Source: Dokdonella_A sp051958935
GTDB lineage: Bacteria > Pseudomonadota > Gammaproteobacteria > Xanthomonadales > Rhodanobacteraceae
Reading direction: 5' to 3'
Assembly: GCF_051958935.1 (NCBI RefSeq)
Contig: NZ_JBQCFP010000129.1
Location: 1 to 64,000, forward strand
Length of the DNA stretch: 64,000 nt
The translations under genes were made by a program, and so were the position numbers. The first letter of the stretch is position 1; every line of letters starts with the position of its first letter. The notes under the pieces are model-generated. The model was not told the DNA's origin. It did not search any database and worked only from the letters and a program-made list of their open reading frames with translations. Positions 8,944 through 18,802 of this stretch are shown here, one piece after another.

Positions 8944-10286
8944 GGGCGGCCTCCACCGCGTCGCTCGCGCGCGAGTGCGAAATGGCCGGCGTCGACGAGG
9001 GTGCGCAGCAGCGCGCGGTCGCGCGCGTCGGTCACGTCGGCCAGTGACGGCGAGCGGTCGCCGCCGAGCGCGCGGGCGAGCGCGAGCGAACACGGGTAGG
9101 CCTCGCCGGCGACGAACAGGTGCGCGCGGCGGCCTTCGCGCATCCACGCGCAACGCGACCACGGGTTGCGCTGCACGCGCGCGCCCTCGGCGATCGCGCG
9201 CGCGAACGCCGCATCGCCGAGCCGCCGTGGCGGTGGCGCAGCGAGCTGCGCGGCACGATAGCGCGTGATGAACTTGCCGAACCACGTACGAAGCGACGAC
9301 GCGCCAACGCTGCCCGAACAGCCGCCAGTCTCTCGATCGGGCCCTGGCGTCGCGTCCTTCGATGCGGAAATGCGCTTGCGCTCCGGCTCCGCCGCCGGGC
9401 CGGGAACGACGCCTTGGTCGATCCGCAACCATGGCATCGCCCGCGCCACGCGCGCGATCGCCGCATCGTCGATCTCGCCGTCGCCGTTCGCCGGCGCGAG
9501 ATCGGCGTCGGCGTAGCGTGCTTCTTCGGGCAGGGTCTCGATCAGGTGGTCGACGAAGTCGCCGATGAGGTCGGCCTGCGAGGGCGCGCGCATGCCGATC
9601 GAGTAGGTCATGCAGGCGCCGAGCGCGACGCCGTGGTGCGGCATGCCGGGCGGCAGGTAGAGCATGTCGCCGGGTTCGAGCACCCACTCGTGGGTCGGCG
9701 CGAATTCGGCGAGCAGCTTGAGTTCGACGTCATCGCGGAACGCGCTCGGCGCGGCCGGGTCCGTGCTGATCTCCCAGCGGCGGCGGCCAAGCCCCTGCAG
9801 CAGGAACACGTCGTACTGGTCGACGTGCGCGCCTACCGAGCCGCCGTCCTCGGCGTAGCTGATCATCACGTCGTCGATGCGCCAGCGGGGCAGGAATGCG
9901 AAGGCGTCGAGCAGGGCCGCGACGTCGGCGTCCCACTTGTCGACGTCCTGCACGAGCAGGGTCCAGTGCGTCTTCGGCAGCATGGCGAAATCGGTTTCGG
10001 CGAACGGACCCGTGCGCAATTCCCAGCGGCTGCGGGCTGCCGCGTCGGCGCTGCCGGCCCGGGTCGCCCGTCTGTTTTCGGCCCTCGCCGGTGTCTCGAC
10101 GACGATGCGCGAGAGCGCGAGCTCTTCGCAGGCGAGGCCCGCGAGATCATCAGGCGCGACCGGGCTGGTGAAACCGGGGAACGCGCCCCGCACGAGCAGC
10201 GGCCGCTTCTGCCAGTAGTCGCGCAGGAACGTCGCCGGCGACATGCCGAGCGGCTGGTTCGAGCGGGCCTGGACTTCGATCTTCAT
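8940..10286 (-). CDS. roxA: Ribosomal protein L16 arginine hydroxylase (JmjC/cupin oxygenase, RoxA/YcfD type)
   Basis: This is a 2-oxoglutarate- and Fe(II)-dependent oxygenase. RoxA hydroxylates an arginine of ribosomal protein L16. The iron triad is H154 and D156 in the GAHVDQYDVFL motif and a distal His in GMPHHGV (217 or 218). The C-terminal winged-helix region has WFGKFITRYR (335-344) and QRNPWSR. At 448 residues it is longer than the usual 370-400. The excess lies in two in-frame stretches, about residues 70-85 and 300-330, that break otherwise family-like sequence (SRIVVETPAR / SRWELRTG). It follows purB by 107 bases and overlaps the GNAT gene. Confidence 0.85.
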   Translation of the reverse strand: MKIEVQARSNQPLGMSPATFLRDYWQKRPLLVRGAFPGFTSPVAPDDLAGLACEELALSRIVVETPARAENRRATRAGSADAAARSRWELRTGPFAETDFAMLPKTHWTLLVQDVDKWDADVAALLDAFAFLPRWRIDDVMISYAEDGGSVGAHVDQYDVFLLQGLGRRRWEISTDPAAPSAFRDDVELKLLAEFAPTHEWVLEPGDMLYLPPGMPHHGVALGACMTYSIGMRAPSQADLIGDFVDHLIETLPEEARYADADLAPANGDGEIDDAAIARVARAMPWLRIDQGVVPGPAAEPERKRISASKDATPGPDRETGGCSGSVGASSLRTWFGKFITRYRAAQLAAPPPRRLGDAAFARAIAEGARVQRNPWSRCAWMREGRRAHLFVAGEAYPCSLALARALGGDRSPSLADVTDARDRALLRTLVDAGHFALARERRGGGRP

Positions 10287-10393
10287 CGTGCCGCTCCGCC
10301 GTTGAGGGCGACCCGCGCGCGGCCGGCGCGCACACACCGGGGCATCGCGTCGGCGCGCGCGGACGAAGCGATGGAGCGCGCACCGAACATCGA

Positions 10394-11758
10394 TCAGATC
10401 CCGCGTGCGAGCTCGGGCGCCAGCCCGACGTAGCCGGAGGGCACGAGCGCGAGCAGGCGCTGCTTCGCATCGGCAGGCAGGTCCAGTCGCGCGACGAAGT
10501 CGCGCAGCGCATCGCGCGTGATGCCCTGGCCGCGCGTGAGTGCCTTGAGCTGCTCGTACGGCTCGGGCAGGCCGTGGCGGCGCATCACGGTCTGCACCGC
10601 CTCGGCGAGGACTTCCCAGCTCGCGTCGAGGTCGGCGGCTAGCCGTTCCGGCGCCGCATTGAGCTTGCCGAGGCCGCGCTGCAGCGCGTCGAGGGCGATC
10701 AGCGTGTGACCGAACGCGGTGCCGAGCGCGCGCAACACGGTGGAGTCGGTGAGATCGCGCTGCCAGCGGCTGATTGGCAGCTTCGCGCTGAAATGCTCGA
10801 ACAGCGCGTTCGCGAGGCCGAAGTTGCCTTCCGCGTTCTCGAAGTCGATCGGGTTGACTTTGTGCGGCATCGTCGACGAGCCGACTTCGCCGGCCTTGAG
10901 CTGCTGGCGGAAGTAGCCGAGCGAGATGTAGCCCCAGGCGTCCCGCGCGAAATCGATCAGTACCGTGTTCGCGCGGCGCACCGCGTCGCCGATCTCGGCC
11001 ACGCAGTCGTGCGGTTCGATCTGCGTGGTGTGGGGATTGAACACGAGGCCGAGCGATTCGACGAAGCGGCGCGCGAACGCCGGCCAGTCGACTTCGGGGT
11101 AGGCGACCACGTGCGCGTTGTAGTTGCCGACCGCGCCGTTGATCTTGCCGGTCAGTTCCACCGCGGCGATCTGCCGGCGCTGACGCTCGAGGCGTGCGAG
11201 CACGTTGGCGATTTCCTTGCCGAGCGTGGTCGGCGACGCGGTCTGGCCGTGGGTGCGCGACAGCATCGGCAGCGCGGCGTGTTCGTGCGCGAGCGCGCGC
11301 AGCTTCGCGGCGGTCGCGTCGAACGCGGGCAGCAGCACGCCGTCGCGCGCATCGCGCAGCATCAGCGCATAGGCGAGGTTGTTGATGTCCTCGCTGGTGC
11401 AGGCGAAGTGGATGAACTCCTTCACCGCGGCGAGTTCGGCGTGGCCGGCGACCTTCTCCTTGATGAAGTATTCGACCGCCTTGACGTCGTGGTTGGTGGT
11501 GCGCTCGATCTCCTTGATGCGATCGCCGTCGGTTTCCGAGAACGCATCGCCGATCGCGAGCAGCGCCGCGCGCGCGGCGGTCGACAGCGCCGGCACTTCG
11601 CCGATCTTCGGCTCGTCGGCGAGCGCGAGCAGCCAGCGCAGCTCGACCAGCACGCGCCGGTGCATGAGGCCGAACTCGCTGAAGATCGGCCGCAGCGCGA
11701 CGGTCTTGCCGGCATAGCGTCCGTCCAGCGGCGACAGGGCGGTCAGGGTCGGGCTCAT
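10394..11758 (-). CDS. purB: Adenylosuccinate lyase
   Basis: PurB carries out two steps of purine synthesis: SAICAR to AICAR plus fumarate, and adenylosuccinate to AMP plus fumarate. The 454-residue product is full length for the proteobacterial type. It shows the family signature GSSTMPHKVNP (293-303) with the catalytic serine loop, the general-acid histidine H170 in SRTHGQTASP, and TSEDINN (121-127). The ATG overlaps the stop of the upstream transporter gene by 4 bases. The fumarate it releases can be used by FumC, encoded divergently beyond the transporter gene, though this link is only metabolic. Confidence 0.96.
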   Translation of the reverse strand: MSPTLTALSPLDGRYAGKTVALRPIFSEFGLMHRRVLVELRWLLALADEPKIGEVPALSTAARAALLAIGDAFSETDGDRIKEIERTTNHDVKAVEYFIKEKVAGHAELAAVKEFIHFACTSEDINNLAYALMLRDARDGVLLPAFDATAAKLRALAHEHAALPMLSRTHGQTASPTTLGKEIANVLARLERQRRQIAAVELTGKINGAVGNYNAHVVAYPEVDWPAFARRFVESLGLVFNPHTTQIEPHDCVAEIGDAVRRANTVLIDFARDAWGYISLGYFRQQLKAGEVGSSTMPHKVNPIDFENAEGNFGLANALFEHFSAKLPISRWQRDLTDSTVLRALGTAFGHTLIALDALQRGLGKLNAAPERLAADLDASWEVLAEAVQTVMRRHGLPEPYEQLKALTRGQGITRDALRDFVARLDLPADAKQRLLALVPSGYVGLAPELARGI

Positions 11759-13086
11759 TGCGTTTCCTTGCGGTCGTTCGTGTCGGCAAGCCGGGGCTTG
11801 ACGAGGATGGTCTTGGCGCGGGCGCCCTGCATCGTGCGCACGGTGAGCTCGAAGCCGTCGAAGGCGAGCGTCTCGCCCTCGTGCGGCAGGCGTTCGAGGC
11901 GATGGATGATAAGGCCGCCGACCGAATTGACGTCGGCGGGGGCGTCGATGTCGCGTTCCAGCAGGCGCTCGAGCCGATAGATCGGCGTGCCGCCGGAAAT
12001 CGTGAATTCGGTGCCTTTCGGCCGCGGCGCGAGGCTGCCGCCGCTGCGCGCGTGCTCGTCCTCGATGTCGCCGACGAGCACTTCGAGGATGTCCTCGAGG
12101 GTGAAGAAGCCGGCGACCCGGCCCGATTCCTCGACGCCGAGCGCGAGGTGCGTGTCGCCGGTGCGGAAGCGCTTGAGCACGTCGAGAACGGGCGCATGCA
12201 GCGGCAGCAGGATCGGTGGCCGCAGCAGGCCGACGAGGTCGGTGGCGTCGCCGTGCTCGGCCATCGCGCGCAAGAGGTCCTTCATGTGCAGCACGCCGCG
12301 CACGCGGTCGCCGTCGGCCTCGAACCAGGGATAGCGGCTGTAGCGGCTGCGGCGGAATTCGGCCAGTACCGCGTCGCGATCCATGCCGTCGCGGAAGGAT
12401 GCGAGTTGGTCGCGCGTGCGCAGCACGTCGCCGACGACGAGCTCGGGCAGGTCCAGCGCGTTCTGCATCATCGAGTACTCCTCGCCGGCCCGGCTCGCAT
12501 GCTTGGCGTGCACGATGAGGCGCAGTTCCTCGCGCGAGTAGTGGTGTTCGTCGTCGCCGTGGCCGGCGGCGCCGAGGCCGAACAGGGCGAGCATGCCGTT
12601 CGCGCTGGCGTTGAGCAGGCGGATCGCCGGGTACATGAGCCAGTAGAACGCGTACAGCGGCGCCGCGGTGAACAGCGAGTAGCGTTCCGGGCGACGGATC
12701 GCCATCGACTTCGGCGCGAGTTCGCCGAGCACGATGTGGAGGTAGGAGATCAGCGTGAACGCGATCACCAGGGCGACGACCTGAGTCGTCTCGGGGCCGA
12801 TCCCGAGGCGCGCGAACAGCGGTTCGAGCAGGCGCGCGAACGCCGGCTCGCCGATCCAGCCGAGGCCGAGCGAGGCGAGCGTGATGCCGAGCTGGCAGGC
12901 GGACAGATAGGCGTCCAGATGGCCGTGCACGTCGGCGAGCAGGCGGCCGCGCCAGCCATGGCTGTCGGCGAGGGTCGCGGCCTGGGTCTGGCGCAGCTTG
13001 ACGAGGGCGAACTCGGCGGCGACGAAGAAGCCGTTGAGCAGCACCAGCAGCAGCGCCGCGCCGACGTAGAGCAGGTTCTGCAGCAT
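11755..13086 (-). CDS. CNNM/CorC-type membrane protein with CBS pair (HlyC/CorC family)
   Basis: The 443-residue protein has the family order: an N-terminal DUF21 membrane domain with four hydrophobic segments (about residues 1-190, including LLLVLLNGFFVAAEFALVK), a CBS pair (about 205-335) and a C-terminal CorC_HlyC domain (about 350-435). Such proteins are linked to magnesium or cobalt efflux and magnesium homeostasis. The start at MLQNLLYVG is preferred over an ATG 12 codons upstream, because the membrane segment begins there. It is translationally coupled to purB. Substrate is inferred only from the family. Confidence 0.85.
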   Translation of the reverse strand: MLQNLLYVGAALLLVLLNGFFVAAEFALVKLRQTQAATLADSHGWRGRLLADVHGHLDAYLSACQLGITLASLGLGWIGEPAFARLLEPLFARLGIGPETTQVVALVIAFTLISYLHIVLGELAPKSMAIRRPERYSLFTAAPLYAFYWLMYPAIRLLNASANGMLALFGLGAAGHGDDEHHYSREELRLIVHAKHASRAGEEYSMMQNALDLPELVVGDVLRTRDQLASFRDGMDRDAVLAEFRRSRYSRYPWFEADGDRVRGVLHMKDLLRAMAEHGDATDLVGLLRPPILLPLHAPVLDVLKRFRTGDTHLALGVEESGRVAGFFTLEDILEVLVGDIEDEHARSGGSLAPRPKGTEFTISGGTPIYRLERLLERDIDAPADVNSVGGLIIHRLERLPHEGETLAFDGFELTVRTMQGARAKTILVKPRLADTNDRKETQ

Positions 13087-13192
13087 GTGCCGGTCGGGGG
13101 GAACGGCCCACGATTGTAGCATCCGGGCGCGCGGCGGCCGATCCGACCATCGTCGCCGTGACGGCCGTCCGGCGGGGGCGGCGGCGACCGGC

Positions 13193-13198
13193 TATAAT
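13193..13198 (+). promoter_or_regulatory. -10 box for fumC
   Basis: A consensus TATAAT stands 31 bases before the fumC ATG in the 143-base divergent gap between the CorC-type gene and fumC. The stretch 17 bases upstream is G-rich and has no convincing -35 box. Confidence 0.55.
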
Positions 13199-13229
13199 CG
13201 GGAATTCCATTTCCGCAGCAGAATCCTCG

Positions 13230-14624
<1,395 letters not shown>

Positions 14625-14855
14625 AAGGACAAGAAAGGTAAAGGTGGGGTGCGGCCGTGGCGAACGGCACATGCCGTTGCGACGAACCGCTCAGCAGACT
14701 GCGTCGTTTGACGGGAAGCACTGGCCGCGAAGGACTGCGTCGTGGCGATCGGCTGCAGGGGTGTACCGGCTTCGCCATGGCGTGGACGCGGACATCCGAG
14801 TCGAGCCAGGGCCCCTCCGGATTTCCCAAGACGAGTACCGATTGGAGTTTTTGAC
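14625..14855. other. Intergenic gap after fumC
   Basis: These 231 bases hold no gene I can support and no clear terminator. The element gactgcgtcgt occurs twice, 36 bases apart, at 14697 and 14733. The last bases supply a ribosome-binding stretch (ttggag) for the next gene. Confidence 0.5.
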
Positions 14856-16010
14856 ATGTTGAAAAGACTGATCCTCGCCTCGGCACTGGCGGCCGCCGGC
14901 AGCGCATATGCGCAGGAGAACACCGACATCAGCGGCGCGAACTTCCAGAGTGGCAAGGCGGACGGCACGCTCGCCGCGCTCGGCAAGCAGGCGGCCGCGT
15001 CCGGCAGCCGGCTGGTGATCACCGCGCCGGCCGAGTGGCATTCGAAGATCGCGGCCAAGGTCAAGGCCGGCGGCAATGCCGACGTCGTGATGCGCGAAGG
15101 CTTCTACGAGAACGTGCTCGTGCGCGTGGAGAGCAAGGCCGCTGCGGCCGCCGCCGCGGCGGCACCGAAGGTCGCCGACGCGAGCAAGGCCGACGCGGAG
15201 AAGGCCAAGGCCGAAGCGGCGAAGGCGAAGGCCGAAGCCGAGCGCGTGAAGGCCGAGGCCGAGAAGGCGAAGGCCGAAGCGGAGCTCGCCAAGAGCCGCG
15301 CCGAAGCCGAAAAGGCTCGCGCCGAGGCGGAAGCCGCGAAGGCGCGTGCCGATGCCGAGGCCGCCGCCGCCCGTGCGGCGACGCCGGCGCCGGCTGCTGC
15401 CGCTCCTGCGCCCGTCGCCGCCGCGGCGAAGCCCGCGTCGACGAACGACGCCGACGCGATCCGGGCGCGCTTCGAGAAGACGCTCAACGACGGTCGCACC
15501 GCGGACGGCAACCTCGGCGTTGCCGCCCTGCAGTCGGGCGACACGCTCTACGTCGACGGTCCGGTGCGGGCGGTCACGCGTCGCGAAGGCCGCCGCCTCG
15601 CGCTGTACTGGCTCGACGGTGACATCGACGTGCGCCGTTCCGAACTCAAGCCGCTCGCGGCCGATCGCTACCAGGTGCTCTCGTCGGTGCGCGGCGAAGG
15701 TGTGCTGCGCAAGGAATTCGCGACCGGCGCGACCTCGCTGACCGCGCGTGAACCGGCCGAAGGCGCGCCTGCGCGCACGTCGCTGGAGAAGAGCCTCAAC
15801 GACGGCCATCCGATCAGCGAAACGATCGAGCCGGCCAAGCTCAAGAGCGGCGACGTGATCTACGTGAGTGGCGATGCCGCTGCCGTCGTGCGCCGCATGG
15901 GCCGAGACATCGTGCGATTCTGGCTGGTCGGCACGCTCGACCTGCAACAGGCGGGCCTGCAGGCCGACGGCACCAACAAGTACAAGGTGCTCAACGACAC
16001 GCTGCGCTGA
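14856..16010 (+). CDS. Periplasmic coiled-coil protein with an internally duplicated C-terminal domain
   Basis: I do not recognise a named family. A signal peptide ends at AYA (19) before QENTD. Residues 22-92 form a small domain (ALGKQAAASGSRLVI, DVVMREGFYENVLVRVE). Residues 95-175 are a TolA-like Ala/Lys/Glu helix of KAEAE-type repeats, then an Ala/Pro linker. Two copies of one 75-residue domain follow, 206-280 and 310-384, in register with a constant offset of 104 residues (EK-LNDG, SGD--YV-G, AV-RR-GR, YWL/FWL-G--D, Y-VL). The layout suggests an envelope-spanning rod with paired binding modules. Function is unknown. The start follows a ttggag ribosome site. Confidence 0.75.
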   Translation: MLKRLILASALAAAGSAYAQENTDISGANFQSGKADGTLAALGKQAAASGSRLVITAPAEWHSKIAAKVKAGGNADVVMREGFYENVLVRVESKAAAAAAAAAPKVADASKADAEKAKAEAAKAKAEAERVKAEAEKAKAEAELAKSRAEAEKARAEAEAAKARADAEAAAARAATPAPAAAAPAPVAAAAKPASTNDADAIRARFEKTLNDGRTADGNLGVAALQSGDTLYVDGPVRAVTRREGRRLALYWLDGDIDVRRSELKPLAADRYQVLSSVRGEGVLRKEFATGATSLTAREPAEGAPARTSLEKSLNDGHPISETIEPAKLKSGDVIYVSGDAAAVVRRMGRDIVRFWLVGTLDLQQAGLQADGTNKYKVLNDTLR

Positions 16011-16030
16011 TCGCATCGCGGATCGCCGGA

Positions 16031-16060
16031 AAAAAAGGGCCGCGAAAGCGGCCCTTCTTC
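16031..16060. terminator. Bidirectional terminator
   Basis: A perfect 9-bp stem (aagggccgc, 16035-16043; gcggccctt, 16048-16056) closes a GAAA tetraloop. The six As at 16031-16036 become a T-run on the minus strand, so it is strongest for the leftward ABC operon. It also closes the rightward gene that ends at 16010. Confidence 0.9.
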
Positions 16061-16081
16061 GTTGCCGGCCGGGTCGGCGCG

Positions 16082-17053
16082 TCAGGCGTTCACCTCGATG
16101 CGCCGGCCGCGCACCCACACCGCTGCGGCGAGCAGGACGAGGCCGCCGGCGACGCCGATCCACAGGTTCGCCGAGGTGATCACGGCGAGCAAGCGTTCCG
16201 GTGCGAGCAGGCCGCCGCTGTCGACGCCGGGGTGGGGCATCCATTCGCGGATCCCTTCGGCGCCCTCGAGGCTCATCCAGCCGCCCGGTGCGACGCTGAG
16301 CAGGAGGCGTCCGAGGATCTTCGCGACGTCGAGCACGCCGCCGAAGTGCGGGCCGCCGAGCACGCCGATCCACCAGTTCGCGAACACGACGAGGATCGGC
16401 AGCATGACGGCCCACAGGAACGGCTTGCTGCGCGCCCAGGCGGACCAGAACATCAGCCAGCCGATCGCCGGCAGTGCCCACAACGCGTCGACGGGGATCG
16501 TGAGGAGCATGCGCCAGGCCGTGCGGATCGGATGCGACGCGGCGATCGCCGGCAGCACGTTGAGCCCGTGCAGCGACAGCCAGGTGCCGACGATGACGAG
16601 GAATGCGACGTAGGCGATCGTGGACACCGCCAGCGCGATCAGCGGCGCGACGAACATCGCCGTCAACGCCTTCGACGCGACCGTCGCGAGGTCGGACACC
16701 GGCAGCGACTTCCAGAACAGCACGCTGCGGTCGCGGCGATCGTCGTAGAGCGTGCCGAGCAGGTAGAAGAACAGCACGAAGAAGAGGGCAATGCACGGCA
16801 GCGCGCCGAACATGAACTGCACGACGTCGAGGCCGTAGCCCGCGTCCGTCCAGTCTTTCGCGTCGATGTTCTGGCGCAGCATGTCGAGCGAAAAACCGAC
16901 CTGCACGTGCGCGCGGCTGCGGAAGATCTCCGCGGTGATGAGGCCGAGCACGGTGAGGAGCAGGGTGATGCCGGTGACCCACACCGGCGTCCACAGGAAG
17001 CCGCCGCGATGTTCCCAGTATTCGCGCTTGACCAGTAGGGGAAGGGTCTTCAT
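16082..17053 (-). CDS. ABC transporter permease (ABC-2 type)
   Basis: The 323-residue protein has about six hydrophobic segments: one near residues 22-42, a pair around 80-100, then segments near 125, 150, 195-225 and a C-terminal one before the basic tail VRGRRIEV. The pattern fits ABC-2 type export permeases. Its ATG overlaps the stop of the ATPase gene by 4 bases. A GntR repressor of the YtrA type is in the same operon. YtrA-type systems usually answer cell-envelope stress or antibiotics, so export of a toxic compound or lipid is a reasonable guess. Substrate is unknown. Confidence 0.8.
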   Translation of the reverse strand: MKTLPLLVKREYWEHRGGFLWTPVWVTGITLLLTVLGLITAEIFRSRAHVQVGFSLDMLRQNIDAKDWTDAGYGLDVVQFMFGALPCIALFFVLFFYLLGTLYDDRRDRSVLFWKSLPVSDLATVASKALTAMFVAPLIALAVSTIAYVAFLVIVGTWLSLHGLNVLPAIAASHPIRTAWRMLLTIPVDALWALPAIGWLMFWSAWARSKPFLWAVMLPILVVFANWWIGVLGGPHFGGVLDVAKILGRLLLSVAPGGWMSLEGAEGIREWMPHPGVDSGGLLAPERLLAVITSANLWIGVAGGLVLLAAAVWVRGRRIEVNA

Positions 17054-17907
17054 GCGTAGGTTCCTTTCATCGTCGCGACGAACAGGTCGGCGACGCTTGG
17101 CTTGTGCAATTCACCGAGTCCGGCAAGGCGCGCGCGGTCGATGCCGTCGAACAGGAAGATCGACTTGCCGAATATCTGCCGTTCGTTGAGCGGCTTGAGC
17201 GCCCGCGCCGCATCGGCCTTGTCCGGGTTGACCATCACCTCGGCGTAGCGGTCGCCCACTTCGTCCATCGTCGCGGCGAGGACGACCTTGCCGTCGCGGA
17301 TGAACATGAGGTCGGTCAGGATGTGCTCGATCTCCTCGACCTGGTGCGTCGTCACGATGATCGTCTTCTGCTCGTCGAAGTAATCCGACAGGAGACTCTC
17401 GTAGAACGCCTTGCGGTAGAGGATGTCGAGGCCGAGGGTCGGCTCGTCGAGCACGAGCAGTTTCGCGTCGATCGCCATCACGAGCGCGAGGTGCAGCTGC
17501 ACGATCATGCCCTTGGACAGTTCGCGCACGCGCATGTCCTGGCCGATCTTCGTGCGCGATAGGAAGGCGAGGCACTTCTCGCGCGAGAAGCGCGGGTGCA
17601 CGCCGCCGACGAACTCGATCGCCTCGCGCACGCGCAACCAGCGCGGCAGGACCGCGACGTCGGCGATGAAGCAGACCTGTTCCATCAGTTGCGTGCGCTG
17701 GGTGTGCGGGTCGAGGCCGAGCACCTTGAGCTCGCCCTCGTAGTCGGTCAGGCCGAGGATCGCCTTCAGCGCCGTGGTCTTGCCCGCGCCGTTCGGTCCG
17801 ATCAGGCCGACGATGCGGCCTGCCTCGATCTCGAAGTCGACCGCATCGAGCGCCTTGGTCGCGCCGTAGCGCTTGCTCAACCGGCGGGCATGGATGATCG
17901 CGCTCAT
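17050..17907 (-). CDS. ABC transporter ATP-binding protein (YtrB-like)
   Basis: The 285-residue ATPase has Walker A GPNGAGKT (37-44), a signature LSKGM in place of the usual LSGGQ, Walker B LLVLDEPT and a switch histidine in VTTHQ. The LSKGM form is common in ABC-2 ATPases of the YtrB/BcrA kind. It powers the permease encoded directly downstream (4-base overlap). The start at MSAIIHARRL is set by homology, and its ATG overlaps the stop of the GntR gene, so repressor, ATPase and permease are translated as one chain. Confidence 0.88.
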   Translation of the reverse strand: MSAIIHARRLSKRYGATKALDAVDFEIEAGRIVGLIGPNGAGKTTALKAILGLTDYEGELKVLGLDPHTQRTQLMEQVCFIADVAVLPRWLRVREAIEFVGGVHPRFSREKCLAFLSRTKIGQDMRVRELSKGMIVQLHLALVMAIDAKLLVLDEPTLGLDILYRKAFYESLLSDYFDEQKTIIVTTHQVEEIEHILTDLMFIRDGKVVLAATMDEVGDRYAEVMVNPDKADAARALKPLNERQIFGKSIFLFDGIDRARLAGLGELHKPSVADLFVATMKGTYA

Positions 17908-18281
17908 CGGCTCTCCTCCCTGCCCACCGCCGCCATCAGTTCCTTGAGGCTCAGGCCAAGACGGTCCAGGCGCGCCGACAAGGTGGGCCATTCCTCGCGC
18001 AGGAAGCGTTCGTGCTCGGATTTCAGCAGCGCGTCGCGCGCGCCGTCGGTCACGTACATGCCAAGTCCCCTCCGCTTTTCCACCAGATTCTCATCGACCA
18101 GTTCCTGGTAGGCCTTGGACACGGTGATCGGATTGATCTGGAAATCACCGGCGACCTGGCGTACCGAGGGCAACGGATCCCCCTGCTTGAGGACGCCGTC
18201 GAGGATCATCGCCACCACGCGGTCGCGCAGCTGGCGGTAGATCGGCGTCGAATCGTTCCACGCGATGCTCATCAGCGTCAT
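17904..18281 (-). CDS. GntR-family repressor, YtrA subfamily
   Basis: The 125-residue protein has an N-terminal winged helix-turn-helix (about residues 12-78, with TPIYRQLRDRVV, LPSVRQVAGDFQINPITVSKAYQELV) and only a short helical tail. That small C-terminal part is the mark of the YtrA subfamily. YtrA proteins repress their own ABC-transporter operon. An operator-like palindrome overlaps the operon promoter at 18726-18747. The first ATG overlaps the stop of the upstream gene; a second ATG three codons later has a better spaced gagg ribosome site, so the true start may be 18272. Confidence 0.87.
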   Translation of the reverse strand: MTLMSIAWNDSTPIYRQLRDRVVAMILDGVLKQGDPLPSVRQVAGDFQINPITVSKAYQELVDENLVEKRRGLGMYVTDGARDALLKSEHERFLREEWPTLSARLDRLGLSLKELMAAVGREESR

Positions 18282-18694
18282 TCCTCGGTGCCGTGGCGCA
18301 GGGGCTTGCCGAAGGAATAGTAGGGCATGCCGAATCCCGCCCCGGCCGAGCCGGCGGAGGCGAATGAAGTCACCGCGTGCACCGGCTGGAAGCCGGGACG
18401 CGCGGTGCGGTCGGGGCCGCCCGACGCGGCGTCGCCCGCGCGCACGGTGACCGTCGCGAGCGTGGGGATCTCCGGTTCCGCGCGCACGACGACGGTAGGC
18501 AGCATCACCGGCTCGTCGGCCGCTTGCGCGGCAGCCGTGGCGACCGGCTCGTCAGCCGCAAGACCCTTCGACAGGAAGGCCATCGACGCGCCCGTCAGGG
18601 ACAGCGCGAAGGCCAGGGCCAGCAGATGGACGCCACGACGCGGCAACAGCGCGCGGGCCAGATCCATCGACAGGGGGGTGGGGTGGTTCCTCAT
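18278..18694 (-). CDS. Small membrane-anchored protein, first gene of the GntR/ABC operon
   Basis: I do not recognise this 138-residue protein. It has one hydrophobic segment (about residues 22-40, LLALAFALSLTGASMAFL) after a short basic stretch, then a Pro/Val/Thr-rich region with a duplicated pattern (LPTVVVRAEPEIP, LATVTVRAGDAA) and a Gly/Phe-rich end (GFGMPYYSFGKP). It could be an N-anchored periplasmic protein. The start could be the second ATG (18667). Its position first in an autoregulated operon suggests that it works with the transporter or is sensed by it. The role is an inference from position. Confidence 0.6.
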   Translation of the reverse strand: MRNHPTPLSMDLARALLPRRGVHLLALAFALSLTGASMAFLSKGLAADEPVATAAAQAADEPVMLPTVVVRAEPEIPTLATVTVRAGDAASGGPDRTARPGFQPVHAVTSFASAGSAGAGFGMPYYSFGKPLRHGTEE

Positions 18695-18725
18695 GACAGC
18701 CTCCGTGAGGCGCTCGATGAACTAG

Positions 18726-18765
18726 TGTTGTAGTTAACTATAACACCAAAAAGCCCAAGGTCAAG
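18726..18765 (-). promoter_or_regulatory. Promoter with overlapping GntR operator
   Basis: On the minus strand a -35 box TTGACC (18765-18760) stands 16 bases from a -10 box TATAGT (18743-18738). A 22-bp palindrome at 18726-18747 (arms gtgttgtagtt and aactataacac, 10 of 11 paired, GTTAAC centre) covers the -10 box. It lies 32 bases upstream of the operon start. The likely ligand is the YtrA-type repressor encoded second in the operon, which would block RNA polymerase and so control its own synthesis. Confidence 0.8.
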
Positions 18766-18802
18766 CGCCCGGACCCATGACCGATGGGGGATAGGGTGCG
18801 TA

